Source: Glandiceps talaboti
Taxonomy: Eukaryota; Hemichordata; Enteropneusta; Spengelidae
Assembly: GCF_964340395.1 (NCBI RefSeq)
Contig: NC_135552.1
Coordinates: forward strand, 11,643,694 to 11,707,693
Length of the DNA: 64,000 nucleotides
Reading direction: 5' to 3'
Made by a program: the position numbers and the translations under genes. A model generated the notes under the pieces. The model was not told the origin of the DNA. It searched no databases and worked only from the letters and a program-made list of their open reading frames with translations. Of this stretch, positions 36,862-49,700 are shown in pieces (position 1 is the first letter of the stretch; the number at the start of each line of letters is the position of its first letter).

Positions 36862-38295
36862 TTAGTCGCCATCACCGTCCTCTCCAAGGAGTCTGGTATA
36901 CATATGGTCACCTTTCTGCTTGACCAATAACGGATGGCTGCTGAATCGTCTACGGACTTTGGCAGCAAAACTTTCGGCTGATTTAGCATTTGCCATTTTA
37001 TTTCCTTTTTTGTATGTGGTTGGCATAATATATTCGTCTCTTGCATTCATCCGTTCTTCAGCATTTTGGAAACTTTTGGCAACAGATTTAAAGAAACAAA
37101 TACCATCTTTGACCACTGCCTTTCTCGATACATCTCCGCACGGTAGGCGTTCAATGACGTCATCCTGCGAAATGTCAAAGGTCAATACTATAGTACCAAA
37201 GAAAATTACTCAAACTCGGGTACTCAAATAAATCTTGCTGTATTTCCTTTTGTTATACCGGAGCTATTTACACATTCTAGCCTAAAAGCACCAAATGGTT
37301 CCAGTTTGCTTCGGAAAAAATACGAAAAAAAGGAAACAGAGACGTAAACCTAAAATCTCGAACTGATTTTCGTCACCAGCAATATGCGATAAAGTAAACT
37401 TTTATAGAGAAGTTGACTTATACAAATACAAACAAACGTACAGACAATATGATAATTCTTTTCACACCACACACAAACTTATTAGTTAATAGTAAAACAC
37501 TTTCGTATTTTCCTATTGATATAGCATACTTACAATAGGATTATCATTAACGTCATCAGTTTGTACCGATACATCCTGGAATTCCTTTTCATCAGTTTGT
37601 ACCGAGGCATTATCGAATGGTTTCTCATCAGTTTGTGTAGCAGTATTAGTACTGTCAGTGGACTTCGCTGACACGATAGTCAGAGGGGTACCATATATCT
37701 GTGTTCCCACGGTCTGTGTTGATGATGTCGACTGTACCGCCACTGTGGCAGTTTCCGTTGGTGAAGTTTGAGTAGCAATGGGTGTTGTCTGTAAAGATGC
37801 TGTCTGTACTGCGACTGTATCAGTCTCAGCAAAGACAGTCTGCACACCGACTTCATTCAAGTTTACATCTAGAGACTCCTCTTCTACTTCTGTTTGTATC
37901 CCAACTGTACATATTTCCTTAGCTTCAACCGAATTTCTTTTACGTTTGCGTTTCTTTTTTGGCGAATTGTACGTTCTGTTGTCATCATTACCTAAGTTGG
38001 CTACTGGATAGTCAACATTTTGTTCGTCGTACAAAGTACTGACATGAAAACAAAAAAAAAACGAAAATGCAGTGAAATCTAGAAAGGTTCCAAAAGATTT
38101 CTCAAACGGAAGATCATTGACACTACAACATATAGACATAGAAAATAATACATAAAAATTAAAAATAAAGTGTCTTCATAGTAGCAAAGGATAGTCTCTT
38201 TACCTTTCGATCGCTATGTTTTCATTTGGTGACACCTCCTTCGGCTTCTTTGCGGCAAAATAGTGGTACATAAAGATACACACCGTGAGTATCAT
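36862..38295 (-). CDS. xQT-repeat protein, copy A (299 residues)
   Basis: Exons 38204-38295, 37534-38038, 36862-37164 (92+505+303 nt; phases 2 and 0), ATG at 38293-38295, stop at 36862-36864. Residues 2-15 (ILTVCIFMYHYFAA) are hydrophobic and followed by KKPK: a signal anchor, or possibly a signal peptide. Around residue 55 PKKKRKRKR is a nuclear-localisation-like block. About residues 65-195 hold eleven spaced xQT-type motifs (GIQT, GVQT, AVQT, SLQT, ATQT, AVQS, STQT, GTQI, ATQT, SVQT, SVQT) in a Thr/Ser/Asp-rich, probably disordered stretch; this resembles multivalent ligands of dynein light chain LC8. Exon 3 codes a 100-residue domain I do not recognise (starts DDVIERLPCGDVSRKAVV, Lys/Arg-rich centre, ends GEDGDGD). 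Intact. Function unknown. Confidence 0.85.
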
Positions 38296-38362
38296 TGTGA
38301 ACAACGTTCTGTGGCGTTGGTTACCTACTGTGAAAGTGAAAATGTTCTAGAGACGCCACATT

Positions 38363-38368
38363 CTTATA
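38363..38368 (-). promoter_or_regulatory. TATA box of copy A
   Basis: TATAAG 68 bp upstream of the ATG, preceded by ccaatcacaaacgag (CCAAT) and a CACGTG E-box; the block is conserved in copies B and C. Confidence 0.6.
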
Positions 38369-38456
38369 GTCGCTGACAACGATGGAACTCGTTTGTGATT
38401 GGCCAGCAGATCACGTGTTGGATACAACGCAGACGATTGGTGGAAAGTTTCCACAA

Positions 38457-38761
38457 CTTGTTTCTTAAATGTTTTGATAGTTTGACGTTGTTAAAAAAAC
38501 GTGTCATCACAGATCGCATGTAAACAAAAAAATGTTCAACGCAGATAAGAAATCCCAGTAGCTTTAATTTTCAAAATAAATAATCGGTTTCACGTTTTTT
38601 TTTTTTACATTTTCAGATATGTTAATGACAAGTAGTGAATTTGTATAACTATTATTAGCTATTATAAAACAAAACAGTGACATTTTAATTTTTTCTTATC
38701 ATTACTGTGTAAGCTTGATTTAAGTCATGATTACTGGCCTTAGTTACAGCACATTCAAAGT
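38457..38761. promoter_or_regulatory. Palindrome spacer between head-to-head promoters
   Basis: About 305 bp of unique sequence between the arms. Its right side (38600-38760) matches, in the same relation to the gene, the upstream region of copy C (55850-55990), so it is the ancestral upstream of the right-arm gene. The arm-inner ends carry the symmetrical site tggaaactttcca. Confidence 0.6.
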
Positions 38762-38847
38762 GTGGAAACTTTCCACCAATCGTCTGCGTTGTATCCAACA
38801 CGTGATCTGCTGGCCAATCACAAACGAGTTCCATCGTTGTCAGCGAC

Positions 38848-38853
38848 TATAAG
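38848..38853 (+). promoter_or_regulatory. TATA box of copy B
   Basis: TATAAG 68 bp before the ATG at 38921; CCAAT near 38815 and CACGTG near 38800 precede it. Identical layout to copies A and C supports function. Confidence 0.6.
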
Positions 38854-38920
38854 AATGTGGCGTCTCTAGAACATTTTCACTTTCACAGTAGGTAACCAAC
38901 GCCACAGAACGTTGTTCACA

Positions 38921-40353
38921 ATGATACTCACGGTGTGTATCTTTATGTACCACTATTTTGCCGCAAAGAAGCCGAAGGAGGTGTCACCAAATGAAAACAT
39001 AGCGATCGAAAGGTAAAGAGACTATCCTTTGCTACTATGAAGACACTTTATTTTTAATTTTTATGTATTATTTTCTATGTCTATATGTTGTAGTGTCAAT
39101 GATCTTCCGTTTGAGAAATCTTTTGGAACCTTTCTAGATTTCACTGCATTTTCGTTTTTTTTTGTTTTCATGTCAGTACTTTGTACGACGAACAAAATGT
39201 TGACTATCCAGTAGCCAACTTAGGTAATGATGACAACAGAACGTACAATTCGCCAAAAAAGAAACGCAAACGTAAAAGAAATTCGGTTGAAGATAAGGAA
39301 ATATGTACAGTTGGGATACAAACAGAAGTAGAAGAGGAGTCTCTAGATGTAAACTTGAATGAAGTCGGTGTGCAGACTGTCTTTGCTGAGACTGATACAG
39401 TCGCAGTACAGACAGCATCTTTACAGACAACACCCATTGCTACTCAAACTTCACCAACGGAAACTGCCACAGTGGCGGTACAGTCGACATCATCAACACA
39501 GACCGTGGGAACACAGATATATGGTACCCCTCTGACTATCGTGTCAGCGAAGTCCACTGACAGTACTAATACTGCTACACAAACTGATGAGAAACCATTC
39601 GATAATGCCTCGGTACAAACTGATGAAAAGGAATTCCAGGATGTATCGGTACAAACTGATGACGTTAATGATAATCCTATTGTAAGTATGCTATATCAAT
39701 AGGAAAATACGAAAGTGTTTTACTATTAACTAATAAGTTTGTGTGTGGTGTGAAAAGAATTATCATATTGTCTGTACGTTTGTTTGTATTTGTATAAGTC
39801 AACTTCTCTATAAAAGTTTACTTTATCGCATATTGCTGGTGACGAAAATCAGTTCGAGATTTTAGGTTTACGTCTCTGTTTCCTTTTTTTCGTATTTTTT
39901 CCGAAGCAAACTGGAACCATTTGGTGCTTTTAGGCTAGAATGTGTAAATAGCTCCGGTATAACAAAAGGAAATACAGCAAGATTTATTTGAGTACCCGAG
40001 TTTGAGTAATTTTCTTTGGTACTATAGTATTGACCTTTGACATTTCGCAGGATGACGTCATTGAACGCCTACCGTGCGGAGATGTATCGAGAAAGGCAGT
40101 GGTCAAAGATGGTATTTGTTTCTTTAAATCTGTTGCCAAAAGTTTCCAAAATGCTGAAGAACGGATGAATGCAAGGGACGAATATATTATGCCAACCACA
40201 TACAAAAAAGGAAAGAAAACGGCAAATGCTAAATCAGCCGAAAGTTTTGCTACCAAAGTCCGTAGACGATTCAGCAGCCATCCGTTATTGGTCAAGAAGA
40301 AAGGTGGCCATATGTATACCAGACTCCTTGGAGAGGACGGTGATGGCGACTAA
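38921..40353 (+). CDS. xQT-repeat protein, copy B (299 residues)
   Basis: Exons 38921-39012, 39177-39681, 40051-40353. Mirror image of copy A with the same domain order. Exon 2 differs by about one codon (VEDKEIC here, VEAKEIC in A); exon 3 differs at several (KKGKKTAN, ATKV, KKKGGH here; KKGNKMAN, AAKV, KQKGDH in A). All splice sites and the frame are intact. Divergently transcribed from copy A, with 625 bp between the two start codons, so the two genes may share regulatory sequence. Confidence 0.85.
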
Positions 40354-40421
40354 CAAACTGTGCTACAATGCTGATTGTTGTTTTTTTATTTCTGTATATA
40401 TTTGTTATTTCTATCGATGAA

Positions 40422-40427
40422 AATAAA
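40422..40427 (+). terminator. Polyadenylation signal of copy B
   Basis: AATAAA 69 bp after the stop codon; a matching hexamer (inverted) lies at the mirror position of copy A. Confidence 0.65.
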
Positions 40428-41059
40428 ATATGTTTCAGTTTATACATGACGACAAAATGTTGACTAATTTTATTCAAATTACAGGGTTGTTGTTTTTATA
40501 TATTATGTAGTTTTCTATTTTGAAGTTGATAGTGATATTAATAGGAAATTGTGAACGCTGTAATTCCATAGGGGTATTTTGTGGTACATGGTCTACAACC
40601 GAAATTCTCTGTTTTTTCCGGTCGCGGTGCGTCACTTGACACCCCCCCCCCCCCTCCACCCTCTCTTGGTCAACGCCAACATAATCATGCCATCCACGTC
40701 CGGCACATACGTCCTTTTGTTTTCAATATTCGAATTGAAAACTTGCAAAACGACTAACGACGACCAAGTGAAAGCATCCTGTGTATTTCAAGATGAAAGA
40801 ATTCGCTTTGTTTGATATGTCATGTTGATAAAAATATCAGTCACTTTTACATTGAAACGGGAGGTGATCGAAAATTTGAAACCAATTGTAGCGAAACGAT
40901 TGAAAGTCTCTTCTTCAATACCTAAGAAAGGTTAATGAAATATTTTTACTCGATCATTTAGTAAATGTTCTGACAGACTCGCGACTGTGACAAAAATTGT
41001 GTTACTGACAAAAATCATTGTAATTTGAGAAAATAATAGAAAATTGCAAAACATTGTGA

Positions 41060-41302
41060 AGTCTCACGAGAAATAGTAGATGTCTGATATCAACTTAAAA
41101 GACCCAAAATGAAACTGTTCTTCCAATCTGTAATGGCTGTACATCTGATAGGAAAAAATAAATAACACAGCCCATTTGGAAAACAATGGAAAACCTGAAC
41201 TAGACACTCACACAGAAAAAAAATAGAATAAAAGAAAAACCTACCCCACCTATTCTAAAATCGAGCGCAATCGGAAGCACTCAATTTTTTTTATTAGGCC
41301 TT
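41060..41302 (+). mobile_element. MITE family A, copy 4 (5'-truncated)
   Basis: Carries the shared interior and the right terminal repeat (ggaagcactcaatttttttt, attaggcctta) but not the left one. Confidence 0.75.
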
Positions 41303-41663
41303 AGTACACATAAGTTCCAACACTACAGACAAGTATAAATGCATTATATCGGTTCAGTTGTGCTATGGTTGGTTCTTTTTATTTTCAATGTTTCTCACAG
41401 AATCTTACAAATAATGGGTTGATTAAAAAAAGAACAAAATAAATATGTGTACACATGCTGGTATCACCATAGTTAGATATCACCGTTTTTTTTACGATTC
41501 AACCATAGAGGGCGTCATTAAAAAATTCTGTTAGATTTCGAACTATGGGGCAAGGTTGGTCTGGTCATCATGAGAAACATGAAAACAATTCTTCATCACA
41601 CACATACTCCCAAAAAAGTATTTCTTGTAGTGACTACAACAAGTTCTTTTAATCGTTTGTACA

Positions 41664-41915
41664 TTATGTCGCAGCTAGGTTACAAAAAGTACAGAGACTA
41701 CTATTAACTCTAGGTGGATTCATATGGTGAAGAATATGATTTGTATACAAAATATTGTGATTTATCTTTGATTGAAATTCCTGTAATTTTGACTCAGTCT
41801 CTGTACTAACTTTAATGGGCAATGAAAAGTAAAGGAACCAATCATTGTTGCAAATATCAAGAAAGCCAGCAAAAAGCTTGCTTTTTGGAGGATGAAGTAA
41901 TCTTCTGTTATTCAT
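41664..41915 (-). pseudogene. LINE reverse-transcriptase C-terminal fragment
   Basis: The frame reads SKLQEFQSKINHNILYTNHIL and then PRVNSSLCTFCN, the hallmark of the C-terminal zinc-finger-like region after the reverse transcriptase of non-LTR retrotransposons (usual form: KLQ-x-FQ-x-K-I-x-H-x-I-L-x-TN...SPLCTFC). A stop codon lies just upstream and the frame ends prematurely after NLAAT, so it is a dead remnant. Confidence 0.75.
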
Positions 41916-42496
41916 TTTCTAATATAGTTTTGACTTTACAAGTTTTGAGTGGAACTAATTTTCCTTTCATTGCTGAAATAATTTGATCTGGATAACAAGA
42001 ATAAATCCATACACTGGAAGTATCGTCGCAAACCACAGCCTCTTTTACGGCACCGTCCAAAACATGCCATTATTTTGTAGTGTCGTGGAAGAAATAACAG
42101 CTCTGGTTTGCGAGTATGACTGGAAGGCACTGCAGCCACTTTGACATCAAAGATGGACAAACAGTAGAGATCTGTGGAGATGAAATACAAGTCTACAGTA
42201 AAATTTCCTATTTTTGAAGATGGCACGTACAGAATGGTCTTGAAGAATTGACAAAACCAAACACTGTAATTATACTTTGGAATTCAATGAATTAATAGAC
42301 TATGTACATGCTTGATATCAATGTCTAGTACATATCAAAGTGCTATTTATCATTGCTTGTAAACAGATTGCAACATGAAAGCCACAATTGTCATGTAGAA
42401 AGAAAAATCGAAAATAGCAGGTACATAAAAAATCTGACTAGTAAGCTTAAGAAAAAAGTGAAAAAAATCTACAAATAAAAGTATGCATACTTAACT

Positions 42497-42502
42497 TTTA
42501 TT
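42497..42502 (-). terminator. Polyadenylation signal of the zinc-finger gene
   Basis: AATAAA on the - strand, 11 bp after the stop codon at 42514-42516; supports the choice of terminal exon. Confidence 0.55.
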
Positions 42503-42513
42503 ATATACTTCAC

Positions 42514-43724
42514 CTAAGTGTCATAATTTGAGTTAAGGAAGTGGCTTGGTTCATCCATTCCATCATATGGATCTGACAGAATAAATTCAAATCTGAGTCA
42601 AATAATATTTTAAATATTGTGTTATGTTGGAACACCTGGTATATTCAGAATATTAAGATTTAATAAGCCAATATTTGATTTTTAAAAGGTTACGTGTAAC
42701 TTGTTGGATTGTGGTCTCATTTAATGTTTGTGTGAAATATGTTAAAAATAGTAAGAACAATTGACTTACTGTACAACAAGAGCATATTAGTATTGTATAA
42801 AAATAGTGCCAATGGCGTTGTAGCACAACTGTACATTTAAACAAGCAATCTATCGGTCGAAAGAGCGTCGCTGTTTTTGTACCTAATGCAAATTTATTTG
42901 AATGCCAGTGGTGATTTAAGTATGATTGAGGATAATAAAATGCTAATTTTGTTATGAGATAAATAAAACAATATAAATCCTGCATTATATTCAATGTATA
43001 ACTAAGGTACTGCTGAAAAATATGCCAGGGCAGATATCTTAATACATTTGTTTATCATCATTTATTTACATTATTATGTATATTTATGACCCGGTCAAAT
43101 TCTCTTGAACAAAATTAGTTCTGGCCCTTTTAAGCCATTTTCACACCACCTTTCAGCTCAACTGGCTGAGTTGCTTCGGAGAAGAAAATTTTTTAAAGTA
43201 TTTTTTACCAAAAAGTCATATTTTAGACCTACTTTGCATATTTATGACCTGGTGAAATTCTCTTGAACAAAACTAGATCTGGCTATTTCAAGACACCTTC
43301 ATACCAAATTTCAGCTCAATTGGCCAAGTAGTTTCAGAGAAATAGGCTTTTAAAGTATTTTTACCCAAAAGTCCTAATTTGGATATTTATCACCTGACCA
43401 AATTCTCTTGAACAAAATCGGATCTGGGTATTTCAAGACATCTTCACACTAAATTTCAGCTCAATAGGTCGATTAGTTTTAGAAAAGTGGATTGAATACA
43501 AAACAAATGGTCAAAGGTCAGACATCTACCTACCCCTATAGCTCTGCCGACTGTCTTTGACAGCGGAGCTAAAAAATGTTTCTCCACATGCTGATCCATA
43601 CTAGGTATAAGTGTATACGCAAAATGCACATCTCATTTTCATTTGAAGAATTGTCCATTCACATGCCCTAAGTACCCCACCAAATACCAAGGCAATCGGG
43701 CTGGTGGTTTTTGACTTTAAGTTG

Positions 43725-43790
<66 letters not shown>

Positions 43791-46700
43791 CACACAGAGA
43801 CAGACATACAGACAGATAGACATAGACACACAGGGACAGACAGACAGACAGACACAGACACAGACACAGGCACAGATACACACACAGACACAGACACACA
43901 CAGGCACAGACACACACTTTACTACGATTATAGAACTGCCAAACCTTTGCTATTGCTATTAACATCAAAACTAACTTGTGGGATAACTGCCAAGGGTTAA
44001 AATAAATTAAAGCCACCTACCAAGTCCAACATGGTCAACTTCAAACCTTTGCAGCAATTCTGGGGGGATGAATGGATCTTCAAGTATACCACTGTCTTGA
44101 ACACTGACTTCCTCATACTCAGGAAAATAGCCACTGTGGAATGGCAGCTTTGGCAAGGTTGGGTTTTGATTTTGAATGGGTTCTGTAGATTTTGGCATCC
44201 ATGGATGCTCTGGTTTATGCTTGATATATTCAGATTGTTGTTGAGATAGAAGATTGACAGAAAAAGCCAAAGACTCTTGTAAATTTGGCTTTGCTTCTAA
44301 AGTGGCTTCTTTATAGGGGTTACAAATATTGTTTCCAAGTAAGTCCTGCAAGAGAGAAATGATCAGAGAAAAGAAAAGGTCAAATTCATCTTTCACAAAA
44401 AATTTGGCAAGCTTTCTGTTATGAAAAATGATAACTATCTACACATTTATGATAGTTCTGTGAAATCACCAAAACCAAGCCCTCTGGCTGGCAGGATATA
44501 TATCATTCTGTTGCCCCATACTTCAAGCATGTGTTATATTTCAAGTAGGAAAAATATAGTAAGGTTGTTTTATCAAGTAAAAGACATATTAAAAATCCAA
44601 AATAAATTCCAATTCTCATCCATATGGTCACTTTAATGTTCCAAATCAGTATCTGCACATATAAGAATTTAATGCAAAATTGTTGTTTTCCAGTGTGGAA
44701 AAGTGTGCACACACATTTCATGAACACAAAATCACATGTATACACAGCATTTGCCATATTTGGCAGACAATAATGAACCAAATGATGTGTAAATACAATA
44801 TGGACATGCTGGGTAATTGAACTCATGCTTTCAAAAGAGTTGTTCATTAAAGTGTGGCTGCAGAGCACACAAAGGGCACTAATGCACGTACAAGAATAAT
44901 AATATGCACATTGCCATTTACACATAATTGGGTTCTGTTATTGTACATGTAGTATGTGGTGGGTTAGACATTTACAGCTCTTGCAATCAAACTATGAACA
45001 ATTAACTACTGCAAAATATTGAGTAGTTTCATTTCTGTCTTTGTACAACATTTTATAGTAGGGTTAGATCAAAGGAGTGCTCCAATAGGGAACTTGCAAA
45101 CCTGCCATGTTTAATGTTGCATCATGGGAAATGTGATAATAAATACTAATCAATTAGCATTATAAACAATGTTGATACATTGTTTGTAACCACAAATAAT
45201 CAATTCATAGTTACCCTTACCATTATGGGAGGTTTTTTTGTCAGTAGCTCCAGATTAGGTATTACGATAACCACAGGTAATCCCATAGTCCTTTGTGTCT
45301 GAGCATGCTCAGTATGGATTGCAAGTTCCCTATTGTGCACATCATTAGATGACTTGATTCATGACAAATGTCAAATTTAGCACCTGTTACAGTACTGATG
45401 TTTAGAAGGTTTTCTGTTGCGAGACATCAATCTGTATGTCTAGCCATGATAGCATGGTATTTGGCACTAACGAATAGTTATGTGCTTGTTTGGTGGCATC
45501 AACAAGGGAAATTTATGCTGTTATTCAACTTTACCACTGTGTAGGCAATGTTATGACTCCTGTAATAGCTAAATCTATGCTATTACATCAGGACAAGTTC
45601 AGTAATGTATCAATAATTGTTTCAATAGTTTATCATTCATAGTTCGATTAGAAGCAGTGTAAGCATTTTGCCTAATCCTATCACAGATTTTATGGCGAGT
45701 GTATGAAAGAATGCAGGTATGATATAACTGAGGAAAGAAACTCACCTCATGCAGTAAACCACCTCGTAAATCATTTCTGCTTTGAATTATACAATTTTTT
45801 TGAGCATCTTCAAAGTGAGCCATCAAGTCATCTGATGGATGCGTGATAGGGTTGCCTTTCTCTGTCAAACCAATAACTCCCTCTGCACCTCTAAAATGTT
45901 CCTTTTGATCGTCATTCACAAATACACTCTGAAAAGAAAGAAAATTAACAAAGTATATAAGAAGTTGATTGACATGTGATGGGAAGCATAGCTGTACTGT
46001 TATGACAACTAGCATAGATGACTAAAGCACAAACATGTCCCTGTAACATATATTGTGCTCATACGATATCATTTAACTTGTTGTGTTTAAAAAAATAGCA
46101 CCAATGGCGTTGTGGCACAACTGTGTTCATCCACATTCTAATCCACCCCATGCAATATGCACCACCATCTTAGTGTTGCTATGTGCAGTTTCTTAGTTGC
46201 CGAGTGACTTTGTTATTTTTTTTGAATATTTAACTACTTGCCTAAACTACCCCTGTTATCTTTGCTATATACACCATCATTTGGCTGTTGCTATTGGCAC
46301 GGTCTTGTTTCTAGGCAAAATGGGGACCATTTTAAAATGTTTATCAACATGCCTACCCATCCCTATTTTCATCGTCAGGATACTCAACACCATTTGATTG
46401 TTGCTATAGGCATGGTCTTCTTGCTTGGCATATTGCACACATTTTTTTGAATGTTTATTCACTTGCCTACCTATTCCTGTTTTTATCTTTACAATATACA
46501 TCATTAGTTGCTCTTGCTATGGGTAGCGTCTTGTTGCTAGACATATCTGCATACATTTTTTGAATCCATTTATCATCCCATCCCTGATATCTTTGCAATA
46601 TGCAACAATTCACTGTTGCAATGGCCATTGTCTTGTTGCTAGGCATACTTTTTGGGAACTTCGCTACCCATTCCTATTTTTATCTTTGAAATATATACCA

Positions 46701-49700
46701 TCATTTGCCTGTTGGTATGGGTGTGGTCTTGTTGCTAGACATACATGTAATCATTTTTTGAATGTTTATTTATTTGCCTATTGCAACATCCAACACCATT
46801 TGGCAGTTGCTATGGGTATGGTCTTGTTGCTAGGTAGATATGTATATTTTGTCTTGAACAGTATCCTAACTTATATCCGTACCAAATATCAAAATATTGA
46901 CAGATAGAAAGACAGACAGATGGACAAGAGTGCAAGACTAGGTGTTTCCATGCAACCTCAAACAAAGGTTAATCTCTGTGCCATTGACAAATAGGTGAGT
47001 AAGTATTTCATGACATCAATAAACAATAACCTTTCATTCTTGGCTGAGACTGGAAGCATTTTCTCAGGCCAAGAATTATGTTTATCCACCCAAAATGCCC
47101 ATCTCTGACATTGAGAATGCTGGGTTATTCTATTTTCATTGTAGCTTGGCATGTATTTGTAGGCATGCTGTCACTGCTTTGGGCTTGGAACGATCAACAG
47201 AACACTTGTTTTGTCAGAAATGGTGAACATATTGTCTCACTTTTCTTCATATAGATCATGAAGTTTCGCTATGATTGTAGTAAAAATCGGCAAATTCATA
47301 GAAAATATGTATTTTGGTTTCTTTGTATTTGAATAGCTTTCATCAAGTTCTTGTCTTTTCTGACATGACAGTAAAACAGGGGCTGGCGAAATATTATCAT
47401 AGCAGTCCTTCCAAAAACAAGATGAGTTTTAAACTTTTACGAGGGGAAAATTTTTACATGAAGACACCTAGTTTACATGCATAAATTAACAAACAAAAGA
47501 CTGAAAGAAATGTACACATTGTTCATTGTCTAGGTGTCGATCTCAAGAATATGCACCAAGATTTAGGACCTAGTCCGCTCTAAATGCATTCACACATACA
47601 AATCTGGTCCGGACTATATTATAGTCCAGACTTAGTCCACCTGTTTCATCCGGACTTAAAGAATCAGACTTAGACCGATTTAACGCATTCCCACAGTACT
47701 TTTAGAGCGGACCAAAAGTTAAAGTGGCCCTAGTCCGGACTATTTCTGGCAGTGTGAACCCCCTATGATGGACTGACAGGCAGACAGACATTTCACCATA
47801 CTTTTGAGTCTACTGAACCGTAATTAGATGTCACTTATCTTTAAAGAGTAACTGACATCCAGTACATATTTGCTTAATTTGCCTTTAAATTTCACATGTC
47901 ACCCATGTTTAAAAAACATGTAGTACATAAAAGGTCAAATTGTAATAATCATTATCCCATAATATAACTTTAACTAGCTCTTTATTGCATTAATTACAGT
48001 TTTGTTCATTTTCTATCATTTATTTATCTTACCTTATAACTTTCTTGTATGGCTGTAAACATACTAGGATTATCTGGGCTAGCACTTTGTCTTTTTGGAA
48101 CAGGTTGAACAGGCTGCAGAGCTAAGTCATTGGAACCACTGACATTGCCCTGTGTATTCTGGTCCACCAATTTTCTCAACTTTGTCCTTGGTTGTGGACT
48201 GATACAATTTGCACCTTTTCTCTTGGCTCCAGCATGAGCATGATTGATAGAGTTGTCAACTTCACGATGTTGTCCATCTGTAAAGTTTTGAAAAAGAAAA
48301 ACCGGTAATAAACAAAACGATTAATATCAAAATCAAGAATATGAGATATTGGAAATGTATAAAGGTTCTAACACTTTTGCAATTGCTGATAAATATACAT
48401 TGTTTACTTCAAATGAAAATTCATATGTGTGGGTAAACCATAGTATATAGCATTAAACTTTTGATCCAAACACAAACTTGAAAATTGTTACCTGAAATTT
48501 TTGACTGTACACCTTAGTCTTTATGAAGAGATTGACCCACTATTCAGAACAAAGTGACCTTACGAATGTGTGAGCTTTTTTATCAAGGGGTCACGGTGCC
48601 TGAAAGTTTGTATCCCACTCCCCCTCCTCTCAGTTCAATGATGGCTTAAGTTCTCTGTTCAATGATGGTCTGGATGTAAACATTATGTAAACTTGTTTAT
48701 GGTATTTGAACTTTTATTACACAAGATGCTTTTATTACCAGTGTTCTTCATTTAGTGACTTTTTCTGTTATTGTGTATTTCACAGGTAGCTTGTTCTTAT
48801 TGTTTTTTGTGTTGTTCAGCACATATAGACTTTTAGAATATGTGCCATTTTATAAATGTTCTTCATAGCATAGCTTGTAAAGTGTTCCATGTTTTTCTTA
48901 TTTTTATTATTATAAATGGCTTCCTTCACTGCCTGCTGTCCAAAGTGCATTGTTCAAATTCCAGGCAAAGTTTTGAATTCGTGTAAGTTTTGTTTACTCT
49001 AGTCATAGCAATCAAATGATATCTCACATATTTAAAAAGTGCACTTTTTCAACTTACATGATTGAGATTTTATCACTTCATATATTTATCAGTGTAACAA
49101 AAAAAATAAAATAAATAAATATCAGCAAAGAAACAGTTGCAGTCACTACAGGCATGATTATAGTCTTGTCATTATTTCAGAGAAGATTGCCCTTACCTGT
49201 CCTAGGTTGCATAAATTGGTCCTTACATTTCTTCTCCCAATGGTTTTCAAATCCTTCTTTCCTTGCCAAAGTTCTTTTACACTCAGGGCAATGGTAATGA
49301 CCATGATCATCCCTCGTATACTCTCTACAGTCTAAATGGCACACCAAGACAACATAACCTGCAATTACAAACATTATTAGAAACAATTAAGCGAATTAAC
49401 AGTCAAAATACCTGTGCTGTTCTTAAATTTTTGTTACATAAATGGTACAGGAGATGGACATGGTGAATCTCAATTGTTGTATTAGTTGAGTGTTGTTTAG
49501 AAACAGTCCAGCTTTATTATAATTAAGAATATATAACCATATATATATATACATCAAATGGCATAACATCATTATGCTGATGACGTCTGAGTGATTTGAA
49601 AAAAAGCTACATAGCTGCTTCAAAAACACATGTAGGGTCTATGATTCCAATAACTTTGAATATGGTAACTTTGCTATTACTATTTAAATAATCCTTATGG

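Larger units (their letters stand above)
36216..38456. repeat. Left arm of a large palindrome
   Basis: Inverted counterpart of 38762-41002. Within the gene the two arms align with a single 1-bp length difference (feature coordinates sum to 77216 before it and 77215 after), so they are nearly identical there; the outer few hundred bases differ much more (for example near 36530-36640). Confidence 0.95.
38762..41002. repeat. Right arm of a large palindrome
   Basis: Inverted counterpart of 36216-38456; see left arm. Outer end near gactgtgacaaaaattgt. Confidence 0.95.
41003..42513. other. Intergenic repeats, no intact gene
   Basis: Holds family A copy 4, a LINE fragment and a 96-codon open frame at 41936-42226 whose middle (ggaagaaataacagctctgg) matches 11280-11300, so that frame is repeat-derived. 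Confidence 0.6.

Noticed and set aside
39173-39437. Antisense frames over the xQT exon
   Set aside because: Shadows of the coding exon; the sense frame has the splice sites, conserved promoter and protein-level conservation.
41936-42226. 96-codon frame as the last exon of the zinc-finger gene
   Set aside because: Part of it is repeated at 11280-11300, and the 42514-42572 exon fits phase, acceptor, stop and poly(A) signal better.
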